DNA of 64,000 nt, taken from the NCBI RefSeq assembly GCF_026212465.1, contig NC_080053.1, forward strand, positions 19,505,273 to 19,569,272. Direction: 5' to 3'. Below the pieces are notes generated by a model. That model did no database searches and was not told the origin of the DNA. It worked only from the letters and a program-made list of their open reading frames with translations. Made by a program: the position numbers and the translations under genes. Below, in pieces: positions 13,721-25,500 of the stretch (the stretch's first letter is position 1; every line of letters begins with the position of its first letter). The DNA is from Amaranthus tricolor (lineage: Eukaryota; Streptophyta; Magnoliopsida; Caryophyllales; Amaranthaceae).

Positions 13721-14079
13721 TGACACTAACATCTATTTTCTCTTAGTGCTTTCAACAACCTTCTTCTTCCATTGACTGCGGCTACTACGCGCTGAAGTTT
13801 ATGGACGATATTATAAATTCCGTGAACGACTTTGGAGTCGAAAATATAGATGCCGTAAGTATTTGTTACGTTCTTAATTAAATATATTATTGGTAAAATC
13901 TAATGTTAATATTAATCTTTTATTTTAATATTATATATAGGTTTTAAACGACATTCTGAGGGAAACACGCCCTTTGAGAAGTGAAGAGATGCGCGAATTA
14001 AAAGACAAGATTGCCGTGCATCTTGCTAATATTTGTCCTTGATAAATTGTAATTATAGTAGATCATTTTTTATACTTTA

Positions 14080-14080
<1 letters not shown>

Positions 14081-14115
<35 letters not shown>
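14081..14115. repeat. (TA)n microsatellite
   Basis: Short TA run just after the stop of the protease gene, followed by AT-rich simple sequence up to about 14,270. Confidence 0.85.
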
Positions 14116-14119
<4 letters not shown>

Positions 14120-14285
14120 GTAATATTATATTATATATACGAGCGAGAGTTTATTATTACTATTGCATTATTATAATGTTGATTAATGTGATTATCATTG
14201 GATTAATCACTGTTATTACATTGTATTATTATTGCATTATTATATATATTGCATTATTATAAAGATAAAACAGAAAAAGAAAAAA

Positions 14286-14470
14286 AAAAAAAAAAGAGGT
14301 TGTTGCTGCGGTTTTTGCCCATGACCGCAACAAATAAGTCCCATATTTGCTGCGGTTTTGAACCGCAGCAATTAAAGTACGACATTTTCTGCTATCACAA
14401 TTGCTGGGGGCCAAAACTGCAGCAAATAATGGCAAAAAAACCGCAGCAAATGATGTTTTTTCCACTACAT
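14286..14470. repeat. CACTA 3' subterminal inverted repeats
   Basis: Four to five copies of a short motif in both orientations: TTGCTGCGGTTTT at about 14,303 and 14,348, and its complement AACCGCAGCAA at about 14,365 and 14,440. A variant, TTGCTGGGGGCCAAAACTGC, sits near 14,400. In CACTA elements such subterminal repeats are binding sites for the TNPA-class protein and lie directly inside the terminal inverted repeat. They pair as short hairpins. Confidence 0.75.
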
Positions 14471-15480
14471 AATTCAGTAGAGTTCCTCATTATTCAGTCA
14501 AATCACGTATGATTGAGATAATTCAATCCAAATCCAAAAAAGTACAAAATTATGCATAATTCAATTGATTAATAGAAGTATCTTGGCAAATTCAATAACT
14601 TCACAATTAAATCACAACATTTGAAATGAAACAAACAAGCAACAGAACTTACCTCTTAGCAATGGAATCAAATTGTAGAAGCTCAAATCAATTTCAATCA
14701 CTAAAAATATCACTAGAAATTGAAGAGAAGAAGGAGTGCAATGATAAACAAAAGGAAAATCAATCTTTGTACAAATTTGCTCAAAAGATTTTTCTCTCCT
14801 GAGATAAATGGTTGGAAGCCCAATATGTATTTTTATAATAAAACGTGTCCCAAGTGTAAGATTATGTAATTATACATGGTACACATATTTATCATCAACT
14901 AATTGACTTCTAATAACGATTTTAATTTTAATACAATACCTTAGTTTTTCAAAAAAAAACCCTAATTATGAAAAAATCTAAAAATCAAACCCTAATTATG
15001 CCAAAAAACAATGCAACAAGTGGTGTGTGGTCTTTTTGTGGAGCGTCAAACGAAAATAGGGAAGAACACATACCTATACCAAGATGACATACAGTTATGC
15101 CATTCCCAGATGGTGAAGATTAGTCGAAGGAGAAGGAGATGATTGCTTCTGATTGCTTCACAGAGATTTAAGAAGAGCATGTTGCTACCATACCAAGTGT
15201 GGTGTGTGGGGTGTGGTGTGTGGTGTGTGGTGTGTGGGGTGTGTTGCTACCATCTAAAATATCTTTCATTCAAATAAATGTATTTTTATTGATTTTAATT
15301 AGATAAAACACTTGTACGTATTACATTATTCAACCCTTAATTGTGTCTTTAGTTTTGTAACTAATTTTTAGCACTACAATTAGAATTTTGTTAGATTTTC
15401 CCTAAAATATAGAAGTAATTGTTAACATTTAATAATCATAATATTAAAAATTTTAATTTAAATATTGAATGAGTTATTCT
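14471..15480. other. Intergenic DNA flanking the CACTA element
   Basis: AT-rich, with no coding frame I recognise. Near 14,950-15,000 a phrase ending AAACCCTAATTATG occurs twice, reminiscent of plant 5' leader text but with no supporting gene. The only structured part is the GT-rich minisatellite listed separately. Confidence 0.5.
15197..15244. repeat. GTGTGGT minisatellite
   Basis: A G/T-only block of GGTGTGTGGGGTGTG-type units, flanked on both sides by GTTGCTACCAT (15,181 and 15,243), so the block looks like an expansion between or within a short direct repeat. Runs of G on one strand could favour non-B structure; that is inference. Confidence 0.8.
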
Positions 15481-15639
15481 TTATTAAAACCATCTTATGG
15501 TGATACGACTTAATATAGCTGGCGGAATATTTAGTTTTATAAAAAAAAATGAAAAAAATAATTTTTTATTTACTTAATTAATTTTTTAAAATAAACATTA
15601 AATAAACTGCCTATATAAGTATGTTCTTGTCTTATGGTG

Positions 15640-16025
15640 AAACAGACAGTCTCACATAAGACATGCTAAATGCAAGTCCGTCTTGTATTAGACCCTCTCA
15701 GGTGAGACGACCTCAAAACAAGAAGTCATATAAGCTAAATGTTTCTATTATTGTACTATTTACCCAAATCTAAGACATGTCTTACGATGAGACTGTTAAG
15801 AATTAGGTTTAATAAAATAATATATTTATCATCTAAAAGATTTTATTTCCTCAAGTTTTAGAAACAATTTTAATAAGACAAATTCTTGTACGAAAAGGTC
15901 TCACCGTAAAACATGTCTCATTCTTGGATTAAATAGCCTAATAATAAAAACTTTTAGCTTAAAGGCTTTTTGTTTTGAGATGGTCTCACTGTGAGATATT
16001 TTCATACAAAACGGGCTATAATAAT
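15640..16025. repeat. Cluster of decayed palindromic-TIR element ends
   Basis: At least four degenerate copies of the palindromic end motif: CAGTCTCACATAAGAC near 15,650, a CTCAGGTGAGACGACC block near 15,697, AAATTCTTGTACG followed by GGTCTCACCGT near 15,880-15,905, and GAGATGGTCTCACTGTGAGA near 15,975. They match the termini of the element family found elsewhere in the window (16.1, 27.8, 28.6, 36.6, 48.2, 55.2, 56.6, 59.1 and 60.4 kb). No intact element can be delimited here. Confidence 0.6.
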
Positions 16026-16424
16026 AGGGAGTATAATTTTTTATGGGCTCAAAAATCTATGTTATTTATTTATTTATTTATTATACGTCTTTAAAAAGTC
16101 CTACTTTATTTAGCTGGTCTTTTGAGAGACCGTCTCAATGAGAGACGGTCCTCAAGCCAAGGCCCTTTTCATTAATTATAAAAAAAATAATTATAATAAT
16201 AACAGCAGCCAACAATTAGTAGTTAGGACTCCTTTCTCAAAAAAAAGCTTTCATATTCCAATGACCATCATTAACACTCTTCTTGAAAACTGATGCAAGC
16301 TAATTATTGAACAACCACTCTATTCTATTATCAATGAAAATTAAAAATTCAAATCCAAATATCCATTCATGCTTCCATTTCCAATTTATTCACAATTACT
16401 TCCATAAAGAAACACCATAGATGC

Positions 16425-16832
16425 TTTGAGAAGGAAGAAGAAAGACTAATATTTGATTCTTGATTTTTTTTTTTGAAATTAAACCCCTAATTATTATTTT
16501 GTCTTTTAAAATTGTTTTTGTTTTCTATAAAAATTAATTGAAATAAAACACTCAGATGATGTTTCGAGGAGGAAGAAGAAAGGCTAATATTTGGTTTTTG
16601 ATTTTTTTTGAAATTAAACCCCTAATAATTGTTTTGTCTTTAAAATTATTTTCTATAAAAATTAATTGAAATAAAACACCTAGTTGATGTTTTGAGGAGG
16701 AAAAAGAAAGGCTAATATATTTGGTTTTTGATTTTTTTTGAAATTAAACCCCCAATTATTGTTTTGTCTTTTAAAATTGTTTTTATAAAAATTAATTGAA
16801 ATAAAACACCTAATTGTTATTTTGAGGAGGAA
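16425..16832. repeat. 128-bp tandem repeat, about three copies
   Basis: Units begin near 16,425, 16,557 and 16,685, with a truncated fourth start near 16,814. Each carries TTTGAGGAGGAAGAAGAAAG-like text, then TTTGATTTTTTTTGAAATTA, then AAAATTAATTGAAATAAAAC. Copies differ by small indels in the poly-T tracts. Confidence 0.85.
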
Positions 16833-16864
16833 GAACACAATGACGTTGAACATGATGATGAAAA

Positions 16865-17740
16865 TACAATATGTATTAAGTGTACTGTAAGTTGGTATTA
16901 TGTCTAATGTAAGTGGGTATTAAGTGTGTTGAAAGTTGGCATTAAGTATAATGTAAGCTGACATTACGTTTAAAGTAAGTAGACAACAAGTTTGATGTAA
17001 ATTGGCATAAAGTCTGATGTACTGTAAATTGACATTAAGTATGAAATAAATTGACATCAAGTCTGATTTAAGTAGGTAATAAGTGTGCTATAAGTTGACA
17101 TTAAATATGATGTAAGTTAACATTAAGTTTTATGTAAGTAGGCTTTAAGTATGATGTAAGTTGACATGTATTAAGTGTATGTATTAAGTGTACCGTAAGT
17201 TGACATAAAGTCTGATGTAAGTAGCTATTAAGTGTCATGAAAGCTGGCATTAAGTACGATGTAAATTGACACTAAGTCTGATGTAAATTGGCATTAAGTC
17301 TGATGTAAATTGACATTAAGTATGATGTAAATTGGCATTAAGTATGATGTAAATTGGCATTAAGTATGATGTAAATTGGCATTATGTATGATGTAAATTG
17401 GCATTAATTATGATGTAAATTGGCATTAAGTATGATGTAAATTGACATTAAGTATGCAATAACTATGTTGTAAATTGGTATTAGATAAGATATTAGTAGG
17501 TATTAAGTATGAAATGTAAATATGATATAAATATAAATTAAGATGATATAAGTAGGTATTAAGTGTACTGTAAGTTGGCATTAACCCCGATGTAAGTAGG
17601 CATTAAGTATACTATAAGTAGGAAATAAGTGTGTTGTAAGTTGGCATTAAGTTTAATGTAAGTTGGCACTACGTCTGATTAATTAGGCATTAATTAGTAT
17701 ACTATAAGTAAGAATTAAGGATGATATAAGTATGCATTAA
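16865..17740 (+). repeat. Array of ~22-bp repeats, forward arm of a giant hairpin
   Basis: Degenerate units of about 22 bp, best preserved at 17,320-17,460 as GTATGATGTAAATTGGCATTAA repeated in near-perfect register. Variants read ...GTAAGTTGGCATTAAGT... and ...AAGTAGGTATTAAGTGT.... The complementary word dominates 18,225-18,840, so the two arrays face each other. Confidence 0.9.
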
Positions 17741-18224
17741 AACACAAAATCCTTAAAACGTAAAAGGATTTAAAAATACACAAAATCTTTGTCATAACAT
17801 ATACAAATAATAACAATAAACGATTTCACATAATTTAATATCATAAATTTTCTTAATACACACAATTAAATTGTTTTTTATTCAATCCCCTACACACTAC
17901 ATCTTCTTTGAGATGTATTTCTTCGCTCTGATTTTCTTCGAACCATTAACAACCATTGAAGCCTATTTGATTCACAACAACAATCTAAGCAGATGTAAGC
18001 TTGATCTTTTCTTTACAATTACAGAAGAAGAGATGTGGTTTGCAATTAGTATAGTTGTTTTTGTCAACCCTGTATATACAAAACAATCATAAAAAATAGT
18101 ATTAAATGACATAAACAAATATTAACAAGAATAATCATAAATGTAATATTACAAAAGATTTAAAACCAAACTTAAATATAATATAAATATAGATTAAGAA
18201 AAACCAAGCTTACAATAGATTTAA
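17741..18224. other. Loop between the inverted arrays
   Basis: About 480 bp of non-repetitive AT-rich sequence. It has a 73-codon open frame (17,871-18,092) without recognisable family features, so it is not called as a gene. It would form the loop of the hairpin made by the flanking arrays. Confidence 0.6.
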
Positions 18225-18842
18225 ACCCAACTTACATTATACCTAATGTCAACTTACATCAACTTAATGCCAACTACATAAGACTCAATGTCAATTTATA
18301 TTAGACTTAAAATCCACTTATATCAGACTTAATATCCACTTATATCAGAAGTAATGTCAACTTACATTAGACTAATGACAACTTATAACAATTATAATGC
18401 CAACCTATAACATATGTAATGTCAACTTACAACAATCAAAAGCTCAACTTACATCAATAAATGTCAGCTTACATCAACTTAATACCAACTTACATCAGAC
18501 TCAATGCCAATTTATATTAGACTTAAAATCCACTTATATTAGACTTAATACCCACTTATATCAGATTAATGCCAACTTATGTCAGTTATAATGCCACATA
18601 TATAATGTCAACATACAACATACGACAAACATAATTCCAACTTACATCAGATTGAAATGCCAATTTACATCAGACCTAATGCCAACTTACATCATACTAA
18701 ATGCCAACTTAAATTATACTCAATGCCAACTTAAATTAAAGTTAATACCTACTTATATGAGACTTAATATCGATTTAAATTAGATTTAACGCCAATTCAC
18801 ATCACAACTAATGCCAACTTACATCATATCAAAAACACTAAT
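18225..18842 (-). repeat. Array of ~22-bp repeats, reverse arm of a giant hairpin
   Basis: Units such as AATGCCAACTTACATCAGAC and AATACCCACTTATATCAGA are the reverse complement of the array at 16,865-17,740. The array stops about 140 bp before the outer Copia insertion. Confidence 0.9.
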
Positions 18843-18987
18843 ACACACCGAAAGATTGTAAGTTGGGTTAAATTTAAACTTTGCATGACCTAGGGAATTA
18901 CACCATTAAATTCAACTAAAAATCAAAAATTGAAAAAGTTGGGTTAAATTTAAATCCACCATGTACATCATCAAAACCTTCCCAAAT

Positions 18988-19207
18988 TGTTAAACTTCAA
19001 TAAACACAATTAGGAGAAAAAGGACTTTCCGAGCCTTTACCTTTCAACCCAAACATATAAGCATACAATATTAACCTAACTTTCCAAAAAAAACTCCTAA
19101 CAAGATATTTACAAAATATTCACCAATATTCATCAAAATATACTCACAATATAAAGATATCCTAATATTCACCAAAATATATCTCACAATATAAAGATAT
19201 CATAACA
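18988..19207 (-). repeat. 3' LTR of outer Copia
   Basis: 220 bp, TG...CA on the plus strand, partner of the split LTR at 22,157-22,246 and 27,135-27,262. The polypurine tract complement lies immediately to its right. Confidence 0.9.
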
Positions 19208-19384
19208 CTCCCCCTCAAGTTGGAGCATGTAAATCACGAATGCCTAACTTGTTAAGAAGAAAAACAAACTGTCGTTTCCCAAGTGCCTTTGTTAAAATAT
19301 CTGTTAACTGATAATCTGTAGGAACATACGTAGTAGCTTGATTACCATTCACCAATTCATCACGAACAAAGTGACAATCTACCT

Positions 19385-22080
19385 CTATAAGCTTAATACG
19401 ATCATGAAAACAGGATTTTGAGCAATATGGAGAGCAGATTGACTGTTACAATACAACTTCATAGGCTTGGGATGCAAAATACCTAGAGAGGACAACAAAG
19501 ATTTCAACCTCTTTAATTCACAAGTTGTAACTGCCATAGCACGATACTTAGCTTCAGCGAAAGAACGAGATACTGTCAGTTGTTTCTTAGTCTTCCACGA
19601 GATAGGGGAACGACCAAGAAAAACCATATAACCAGATAATGAACGACGATTCAAAGGACACGCTGCCCAATCGCTATCACAAAAGCAAACACATGTCCTT
19701 CATAGGACGTAACAATATACCCTGGTCAGGATTACCTTTGATATAGCGAAGTACCCTGATTGCCGCATCCTAATGTTGCACCTGCGGGTTACTCAAAAAC
19801 TTTGCAAGAGTATAAACACAGTAACTCAACTCTGGACGAGTTGCAGATAAATAAGGTTGAGAGAATGTTGCCCAAATAAGCGACGATACTGATTAGGTTG
19901 AGAGAATGGCTCCCCCTTGGCATATGCAAGACGATGGTTCTGCTCCATAGGAGTATCAATAGGCTTACAACCTAACATTCCTACCTCAGATAACACATCT
20001 AAAGCATATTTACGCTGAGGCGAAAGTATACCTTCCGGACTACGAGCAACTTCAATACCCAAAAAAATACTTCAACATACCAAGGTCTTTCATATGTAAT
20101 CAAATACTCAAATATTTTTTAAAACGAATAAGCATCATTAAACGAACCAATAATAATAAGATCATCAACATACACAAGAACATGAAGGCAGACCGTTCCT
20201 TGAATATAACTGAACAAAGAGTAATCTGTATATGATTGCTTGAAACCATTGGATTTCAATGCGTTAGAAAATTTAGAAAACCATTGCCGAGGAGCCTGTT
20301 TCAAACGATATAGAGACTTACACAAGCTACAAACTTTCCATGGAATAGAACAATTATAACCCGGAGGTAATTGCATATATACTTCCTCCTCCAAATCACA
20401 TGAAGAAAGACATTATGAACATTCATTTGATGTAACTCCAAATTTAAAGAACTTGCAACGGAAAGAAAAAGTCTAACGGTCCCCATTGCCACAGGAGTAA
20501 AAGTCTCATTATAATCAACACTTATAACCTGTCGATTGCCATACACAACAAGACGAATTTTAAGTTGTTCTACTTCACCTGTAGAAGTATGTTTAATTTT
20601 ATACACCCAATCACTACCAATAGCCTTCTTTCCTGGAGGTAAGTCCTCCAATGTCCACATGCCATTTCGTTCAAGGGCATCAATTTCTTCTTTCATTGCC
20701 TTGCACCACCCTTTATGTTTCACAAATTCCCTAAACGAGGAAGGCTCTTTACCCTTCGAAACTGATGTTTAGAAAACACTTGTGTCTCATTGAAAAATTG
20801 TTATAATCAACATAACAAGCTATATCAAATTGTTTACCTGAAGAATGTGATTGAGAGACGGGAGCAGTAGTTGTTGATGGAGTGAGGTCTATAGCTTGTC
20901 GAACAACCGTATTTGTCACATAACCACGAAGCTTCGAGGAAAGGATTTTTGTACGATGACCACGATCCAAAACTTCAACATAGGTAGGAGTATTACCCCC
21001 TGCCACGTCACTGTGAGCACTCAATCTCCCCCTCAACTCAATAGAGACAGTAGCAACACCATCACTAATGGATCATTATTAGGCACATGCATATCTGGCA
21101 AAGAAGCCACACTAGCAACATTAACAATCTCAAGAACATGTGTAGGCACATGCAAATCATTATCAAAGTTGTCTTCATTCCACAATCTAACTTGATTAAT
21201 ATAATTTTCCCATTGCACTTTCTCCGACTCATCAAATATATCAATAAAAGGAAAACTATTTTTAAAAAATTGCACATCACGACTTATTAAAAACTCATTA
21301 GTGTCTAAATCATGAAACCTCCATCCTTTTTTCCATATGGATAACCAACAAAAGATATTGTCAAGATTTCGAGTCAAATTTGTCCTTAGCACGCAAATTA
21401 TTCACAACATAACATAAACAACCAATAACACGCACTTCATCATAAGAAGGAGGTTTACCAAACAAACATTCATGAGGGGATTTTCCTTGTAAAATGGGAA
21501 TCGGAGTCAAATTGATAAGATGAACCGCAACTAAAACACATTCCCCCCAAAAATACTTCGGTAATTTAGCTTGAAAACGTAAAGCTCGCGCAACATTTAA
21601 ATGTGCTTATGTTTATCTCAATACGACCATTTTGTTGTGCAGTATCAACACATGATGTTTGATGCAATATTCCTTTCTTTTCGAAAAAGGACCTTAAACT
21701 CAACAACTCTTGCCCATTATCACTTCTCAAAATTTTAATTTTTTTATTAATTGAGTTTTAATCAAAGAATAAAAATTACAAACCAAATTGCCCATTTCAT
21801 GTTTTCGAATCATCAAATATACCCATGTTGCACAAGAATAATCATCCACAATAGTAAGAAAATATTTAGCATGACAACTAGACACTACTCTATTTGGACC
21901 CCAAATATCAAAATGTATCAAATCAACAATTTTAGCATAGTCAGAAGCAGCTGCACAAGTACACTTGGGAATTTTGACATAACTAGCCAACTCATCTTGT
22001 AATTTACGTAGCTCATTGAAATACACCGCCACCACCCTACCACGTTGCCTAGGGGGCAGAACATCATTACCTCCAGTCAT
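19385..22080 (-). pseudogene. Outer Copia polyprotein remnant (gag fragment-integrase-RT-RNase H)
   Basis: Read on the minus strand from 22,080 downward. A short gag-like piece (YFNELRKLQDELASY...KCTCAAA) runs straight into the integrase core (IVDLIHFDIWGP, the first catalytic Asp region, then FLTIVDDYS), with no zinc knuckle or protease between. After frame breaks come the integrase C-terminus (21,392-21,033), RT (20,723-20,119, with YVDDLIIIG) and RNase H (19,654-19,385, with [20 protein letters not shown] and the NPVF region). Many stops and frameshifts separate the pieces. It is Copia by domain order, integrase before RT. The complete gag N-terminus is also missing. Confidence 0.85.
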
Positions 22081-22156
22081 TACAATTAAAGAAGAACAAA
22101 GTTGGGGTTTGTGTGTGGAAAAAAAATTCTCTAATTTAGAGGGCTCATTGATACCA

Positions 22157-22246
22157 TGTCAAACTTCAATAAACATAATTAGGAAAAAAATGACTTTTCG
22201 AGCCTTTACCATTCAACCCAAATATATAGGCATACAATATTAACCT
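22157..22246 (-). repeat. 5' LTR of outer Copia, first part (interrupted)
   Basis: The first 90 bp of the LTR lie here. The rest resumes at 27,135 after the inner Copia, with AACCT (22,242-22,246) duplicated at 27,130-27,134. Confidence 0.9.
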
Positions 22247-22445
22247 TATGGGAAAGAAGATATTTTATATTATTCAGTTACATATTTATATTATTCAGTT
22301 ACCTTTGTTAATATACAGGATATAGTTAGTTTCCTAAAATAGAGGCTAGTGCTTATGTATATAAAAAAAGAAGAAGTTACTCCTTAATCAGAATGAAAAA
22401 AACTGTATTTTCATGAACCCTAATTTCATTGTCTTCAAATCTTCA
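22247..22445 (+). repeat. 5' LTR of inner Copia
   Basis: 199 bp; includes two copies of a TTATATTATTCAGTTAC unit where the 3' LTR has three. Confidence 0.92.
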
Positions 22446-22509
22446 TGGTATTAGAGCCTTAGGATTTAGATCCGGGAAAGACTCATCATCTACCGTATCT
22501 AACCTTGCA

Positions 22510-25500
22510 AATGGCCGATTTACCAGAAGAACAAACACAGAAAACCCTAATGTCCATGGAACAGATGTTTCAGATGTTCCAGAAACTCTACAAAGTAAAC
22601 AATCAAATTGAAAACCCAACATCAATCAAAATTTCAGAGAAACTTACATACCACAATTATACAAAATGGTGCAAGTTAATGCACGTAGCAATTGGAGGTC
22701 GGGGGTGGCTCAGTCACATCACTGCCGGACCCCCACCACCGTTAGATCCCAATTATATCCAATGGGAACAAAGAGATGACATGGTCATAGCGTGGATAAT
22801 TGAGAACATAGATGGAGAAATTGTCAATCAATTCCTAGACTACACAACTGCACATAGCCTATGGCAAGGAATCGAAAGTATCTTAGGGTGTTGTAGGAAC
22901 GAACTGCAAATCTTTGATCTAAGTTTAAAGGCAGCAACATTAAGGCAGGACAACGACACCATAGAAGTTTACTACGGTAAACTCAACATACTATGGAAAG
23001 AAATCGATCGGAGAATGCCAAATCCAATGACATGCTCAAAGGACATAACATAATTCAATAGATACATACAAAGACAGAGACTTTACCAATTTCTCACTGG
23101 GATTAACGATAACCTAGACAAGGAAAGAAGGGACATTCTCAATAGTGAACCTTTACCAATGGTGGAGACAGCCTACGCTATAATCAGACGGGAAATCACA
23201 CGCTGGAGAATTATGAACGGCGTCTCATCACTGGGAACTAGTCCCTCAGAGATTGGATCGGGTTTAGCCACGAGAAACAAAGCCGAGAAGAGGATGACCG
23301 GAGAAAACTCCGACGCACTCACTGTGGTGGTTCCAGACATACAAAGGAGGGATGCTTCAAACTTGTGGGGTACCCCGAGTGGTGGGATGATCTACAGAAA
23401 AGGAAAGCTGCCACCAAGACACCGGCAAGCCGGACTGGCAGCAAGGCTAACCTTAGTACTGCCGATCAACCAGCATCATGTCTGAAATCAGGTGAAGTAA
23501 GAGGCTGGAGCAAGAGGGAAGGAGAGGCAACAGTAACCACAGAACAGGGAGACAACAATAATAATGGTGAGAAACAAAAACGAAAAGAGAGAGAAGCAAC
23601 AGCCGTCAGTCAAGGGGAAAGGAACACTCCCAATTCATAACCCAACCCACCTATTTATAACCACAAAAACCTAAATCTACCCTCCCAACCCTTCAGCCCA
23701 AACTCACACCCACCCTCACAACCCTCCAGCCCAATCTCAAACCCCAAGCCCAAAACCTCTTCTGGCCCACACCACACAAATTCCAAAAGCCTTCTTAGCC
23801 ATCAAACTAATTCTCAATGGATATTTGACTGTGGGGCGACTGATACAATGACCTTTGACCCCAGTGATTTTTTATCCACGCATCCTACTAACCGAACCCA
23901 TATCCAGACAGCTAATAGGGCGTATGTACTGGTTGCCCGAGCTGGACCAATCAATATTTCTCCTTCTCTTCATCTTAAAAACTGCTTGTTAATTCCCAGT
24001 TTGTCTCATAAATTATTGTCGGTTAGTTAGTTAACCAAGGACTTAAACTGTACTATGCTTTTAACCTCTGAAAGTTGTACTTGGCATCGTCGTTTAGGTC
24101 ATCCATCCTTAGGTTATCTAAAATGACTTTTTCATTCTCTTAATAATTGTACTACATCCCTAGATTGTGAAACATGTGTACTGGCTAAGAGTCATAAACA
24201 TTCTTAATCTCCCAGTAATACTCGTGCTCCAAAATCCTTTGATGTAGTGCATTCTAATGTATGGGGTCCAGCCCCACATATTGACCCTCATGGTTTTTCA
24301 TATTTTGTGTTATTTGTTGATGATTGTTCTCGAATGTGCTAAGTTTATTTTTTGAAACACAAATCTGAAGTTTTTGATGTCTTTGTAAAATACTATAACA
24401 TGATTCTCACTCAGTTCCATGCAAAACCTAAAATCCTTCGCTCAGATAATGGTGGTGAATATATCTCTGTTGCAATGAAACAATTTTTTCTTGATCATGG
24501 TCTTGTTCATCAAACCTCCTGTCCCGACACTCCACAACAAAATGGGGTTGCTGAACGTAAAAACCATACCCTTCTTAAGGTAGCACGGGCTCTCATGTTT
24601 GACACTCATATACCTGTCCATTTTTGGCCTGAGGCTATTGCTACTGCCACCTATCTCACAAACCGACTCCCCACTAAAATCCTCAAATTCCAGACTCCTC
24701 TTGCCACCCTTAATACCTTCACTCCTGTTCCCTCTTCTCATTCCTTTCCTCCTCGCATATTTGGGTGTGTTGTGTATGTCCATCTTCCATCTAGGGTACG
24801 AACCAAGTTTGAACCACGGGCAGTCAAATGTGTGTTTCTTGGGTATGACACTGCACAGAAGGGCTATTGATGTTATGATCTTGTCCATAACAAACTTTAT
24901 ACCACTATGGATTGTGACTTCTTTGAAAAATATACCTACTACACCCAGCCTCGATCTCAGGGGGAGTGTGTGAGTGAGGATCTCAGCTGGTTGATTCATC
25001 CCTTGGCTGACAGTCGAGCTCCCAAAGAACAAGTAGGCACTACCACTGATATTGCCACTGACATTGTTACTGAACCATCTCATCAGACTACTACTCCAGT
25101 CCCTGAGCATCCGGCCGAACAAGAGGTAACATCGAGCTCTCCTACTTCTTTTATTGATATAACTACTGACGATATTGTGCCAAGTAGTATTGTTGTCCCC
25201 AGGAAATATAATGTGCCCCCTCGAAGTACAAGAGGAATGCCTCCTAAGAGGTATGATCCTGAGTATGAATCCCAGAGAGCCCGATATCCTATTTGTAGAC
25301 TGGATGATGAACAACTATCACAAACAGCTGTTGCCTTCAATGCATCTTTTTATTCCAGTACTATTCCGAAGACCACTGAACAAGCCCTCTAAGAACCAAA
25401 GTGGAAGCAAGCTATGGATGAAGAGATCATGGCTCTCCAGAAAAACGGAACATGGGTGAGGTGTAGATTACCAAGTCATAAGAAGACGGTTGGCTATAAA

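Noticed and set aside
17871..18092. 73-codon open frame in the hairpin loop
   Set aside because: No recognisable domain, AT-rich composition; length is expected by chance.
16865..18842. CRISPR-like array of short repeats
   Set aside because: Units are contiguous and degenerate without unique spacers, and the genome is eukaryotic.
24442..25314. Long minus-strand open frame (290 codons)
   Set aside because: Antisense to the inner Copia integrase-RT region, which reads correctly on the plus strand.
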